64,000 bases of DNA, from NCBI RefSeq assembly GCF_032380655.1, contig NZ_JAWDIY010000019.1, positions 1 through 64,000 on the forward strand, read 5' to 3'. The notes beneath the pieces were generated by a model. That model saw only the letters and a list, made by a program, of their open reading frames with translations. It searched no databases and had not been told where the DNA came from. The first letter of the stretch is position 1. The number at the start of each line of letters is the position of its first letter. This stretch comes from Diplocloster hominis. Lineage in GTDB: Bacteria > Bacillota > Clostridia > Lachnospirales > Lachnospiraceae. Below are positions 63,501-64,000 of the stretch, one piece after another. Made by a program: the position numbers and the translations under genes.

Positions 63501-64000
63501 GGTGGATAAGGATGGAAAAGCCAATACTTCCGAACTGAAAGTAGAAGGCGAGAAAGTAACTGAAGTAAATGGACAAAAGGGTGAGAAGCCTGACATCAGC
63601 ACAAACCTTGGCGCTGAGATAAGCGGTACCCTGACGAATGATCAGAAGGATCCCGTCAGCGGCGCGCAGATCACGGCGAAGGACGACAAAGGGACGACTC
63701 TGGATACGGACGTGACCGATGAAAATGGCCGGTACCATATAGAGAATCTGCCGGACGGGACCATCACGGTCACTATCACACACCCCAAATATCCGGAACA
63801 CAGCATCCAGGTAACCGTAAACGGCGGAAAGACAGACCTGAGCGGCGGTCTGCATATCCAAAAGGATACCCAGGTGAAAGCTGCGGAAGATGCTATCCGC
63901 GCTCTGATCGATCCCAACACCAGCAGTGAGGCCCAGATCAGCTCTGCCAAGAGCCAGATCGCGCAGGCCAAAGAACTGTACGATGCGCTGGGCGGCAAAC
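57538..64000 (+). CDS. Very large secreted repeat surface protein (partial, runs off right edge)
   Basis: GGGAAAGGAGG precedes the ATG, and the frame is open for 2154 codons to the window's end. A signal peptide ends near residue 47 (VAYA-GEN). A low-complexity P/T/A/E stretch (about residues 90-160) contains short repeats of the type GPEATESPAPG. A region with many N/G turns (about 425-640) looks like a right-handed beta-helix. Residues about 995-1060 resemble an Ig-like He_PIG domain (GTLPAGL). Twelve carboxypeptidase-regulatory-like (CNA-B/SdrD-type) repeats fill residues 1063-2110, followed by a helical FIVAR-like start. The C-terminus, and any cell-wall anchor, is outside the window. An adhesin or host-glycan-binding role is likely. 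Confidence 0.9.
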   Translation, partial: MKDADSKGLRKHGREMCRRLLRRTFTVLVACAMISSTMLTNLQVAYAGENVNKTEGGDIDGPEQMPQESQDGVQNVSDDMASTDAQVTAQPGDEPQAAGTPDPANGPEATESPAPGNGPEATESPAPADNPEAAESPVPGSVPEAPVPTDTPEPTDTPAPDGTAPNADNTDADTHLTITEFSNWNPDTICEVKFKTRISDLGLPETLDALVTSAPQDADTEQTGNDTTEPNTIKIPVQWNGDHYDGTVLGDYVFQASPAEGYLAEQNLTLKEGLLFPAATVRVVSAGPVVLESDLGVTVTADNEEIVDPDTSLNVEKSQVADEVLQELAEKEENISYDNMAYQNLDISLEIDGEQVQPEGQVEVSMEIPEGMAEENFAVYHLADDGTLTKMEGRVEDGKYIFQTTHFSEYLGVSTLNVSGPVTTYSELTAAISAANSGDTITIQGEIPLSSNLSISKNLTLTGGTIYRSSSGGKITIYGDVILDGITIDGKGISSSLKLIQVFPGGKLVIDQGTVIQNQMSTESGCSALYIGDDTDAGNAACVMVNGSIVNNTCGAQGAGILIKKNATFHMQGGVISGNRTTNESNNYSGAGVYNLGSLYLEGGRVSDNHAAGWGGGIYNTSLAKTFVMTGGIIESSNTATKGSGVFHSAQNEASAEFHISGNAQVNAEIYLDYNSGTADKFAYLDGPLNYTITIKPLNYAEGKVIAKVSDTIKDEAAVNNILNQSIKKITVPVVGSGSTASVWYTYLDTADHSIKITQNKPDYKKDQVYVDGQNGSDSTGDGTKDNPVQSFDKAKDYLDHNGTIIVKDPIIVDNDQTWELPSDVYGDDSKVVIDTGSGEPVVVVKPGGTLNLGDIVIQNPEGDTVIVVEGGTLNTSPDTTLTGKDGTGVVEHVLDVTAKLSNITHNGPRYVNSGEAYSTTLTPEAGYGLPDTITVLMGTVLQEGTGYTYDKTSGVVSITSVTDSVSITASGKPIPVQLTATANNITGKVQKAITPVELQVTGGSGNAELSISEGTLPAGLALENNQIAGTPTETQTGTVTVQAADANGTTAAVQINVDIQPNHGEITGRIADVNGLPLNGVQVTLKDGSDQTIASTVTNAAGDYKMSNLPDGSYTLTAQKDTVSKNSSIDISNDGANVTGDRNFKLPVGGADLTGTVTDVNKQPVEGAEVVIKDSQGNELGRDTTDSNGDYTIPNVPDGNHDITIVKDGKTETGKVEIKDNGKDVSGTGDVQLPVGGADLTGTITDVNKQPVKDAQVVVKDETGKEIGRDTTDSNGEYTIPNVPDGKYDVTIEADGKTETGKIEITNNGHNVSGTDDVQMPTGGAELSGTVTDVNGNPVEGAEVVVKDHTGNELGRDTTDVNGDYTIPNVPDGTHDITIEKDGKSESSQVEISDNGHSVTGGGDGQIQVGGADVTGTITDVNKQPVEGAEVVIKDSQGNELGRDTTDSNGDYAIPNVPDGNHDITIEKDGKTETGKVEVKDNGKDVSGTGDVQLPVGGADLTGTITDVNKQPVKDAQVVVKDETGKEIGRDTTDSNGEYTIPNVPDGKYDVTIEADGKTETGKIEITNNGHNVSGTDDVQMPTGGAELSGTVTDVNGNPVEGAEVVVKDHTGNELGRDTTDVNGDYTIPNVPDGTHDITIEKDGKSESSQVEISDNGHSVTGGGDGQIQVGGADVTGTITDVNKQPVEGAEVVIKDSQGNELGRDTTDSNGDYTIPNVPDGNHDITIEKDGKTETGKVEIKDNGKDVSETDDVQLPVGGADLNGNITDVNGKPVEGAEVVVKDETGKELGRDTTDSSGDYTIPNVPDGTHDVTIEKDGKTETGKVEITGNGQNVTGTDDVQLPVGGADVEGKVTDVNGKPVEGAEVVIKDQGGKELGKDTTDANGDYQIPNVPDGSHSITIEKDGKTENGSVDITEGGQKVEGDKNAQIQAGGASVEGTITDKDGNPISDAEVTVKDENGKELGKDITDQNGHYEITNIPDGEHSLTVDKDGKANTSELKVEGEKVTEVNGQKGEKPDISTNLGAEISGTLTNDQKDPVSGAQITAKDDKGTTLDTDVTDENGRYHIENLPDGTITVTITHPKYPEHSIQVTVNGGKTDLSGGLHIQKDTQVKAAEDAIRALIDPNTSSEAQISSAKSQIAQAKELYDALGGK
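60724..63867 (+). repeat. Twelve tandem 261-bp repeats in the surface-protein gene
   Basis: Repeat units start at 60724, 60985, 61246, 61507, 61768, 62029, 62290, 62551, 62812, 63073, 63334 and 63607; all are 261 bp apart except the last step of 273. Each encodes about 87 residues with a core of the form GT(V/I)TDVN, V..(D/E)..G.ELG.DTTD and NVPDG. Units 2-4 (60985-61767) and 5-7 (61768-62550) are nearly identical at DNA level. Confidence 0.93.

Noticed and set aside
60724..63867. Regular repeats that might suggest a CRISPR array
   Set aside because: Units are 261 bp, coding, in frame and without short repeat-spacer structure; no cas genes are present.
57611..63998. Many minus-strand open frames opposite the surface protein
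   Set aside because: They are antisense shadows of one long, repetitive plus-strand gene that has a signal peptide and a good ribosome site.

Overview
The window looks like chromosome from a spore-forming member of the Clostridia, most likely Lachnospiraceae. The evidence is ordinary low-to-mid GC Firmicute genes with strong AGGAGG-type ribosome sites and TTGACA/TATAAT promoters, a spore photoproduct lyase, a SpoVB-type flippase, a gap-pgk-tpi-gpmI glycolytic block, many CUT2-type ABC transporters with LacI regulators, and long palindromic repeats between genes. This placement is inference; no rRNA is present.

Layout. 1-1300 has no convincing gene and holds three separate inverted-repeat structures. 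1360-4947 is a three-gene operon: membrane protein, VWA lipid-anchored or membrane-anchored protein with a solute-binding-like domain, and TelA. 5173-10661 carries the lower glycolytic genes gap, pgk, tpiA and gpmI plus a small lipoprotein. 10827-14118 is a carbohydrate locus with an FGGY kinase, a divergent DeoR regulator and a transaldolase-like aldolase. 14294-20609 holds spore photoproduct lyase, a flippase, tRNA-Leu(UAA), tRNA-Leu(CAG), a CapA-type protein and an ABC-F ATPase. 20710-23120 has a second tRNA-Leu(CAG), tandem 125-bp repeats and an IS91-like element.

23200-31974 and 33163-41586 are two parallel uptake clusters. Each has LacI control, a double-domain ABC ATPase, two RbsC-like permeases, a lipoprotein binding protein and an M24 'pita-bread' enzyme that has lost several metal ligands of aminopeptidases. 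The first cluster also has a sensory-rhodopsin-transducer-fold protein, and its promoters carry GCAAACGTT-type operators. The second uses TTACTCGAGTAA operators, one of them inside the -35/-10 spacer. Between them lies mntP behind a yybP-ykoY manganese riboswitch. I regard the paired CUT2 transporter plus non-metallo M24 enzyme arrangement as the best candidate for an undescribed catabolic system.

41888-57329 holds an immunity-like protein, an amino-acid permease overlapping an amidohydrolase, a glycogen-debranching enzyme, a drug-efflux-like MFS gene behind a 12-codon leader, acylphosphatase, a proline block (proB, DUF896, formyl-THF cyclo-ligase, proA), an M14 carboxypeptidase, GH36 alpha-galactosidase and aldose 1-epimerase. 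From 57538 to the right edge runs one very large secreted surface protein whose C-terminal third is twelve 87-91-residue repeats, with a recent 783-bp duplication; its end lies beyond the window.
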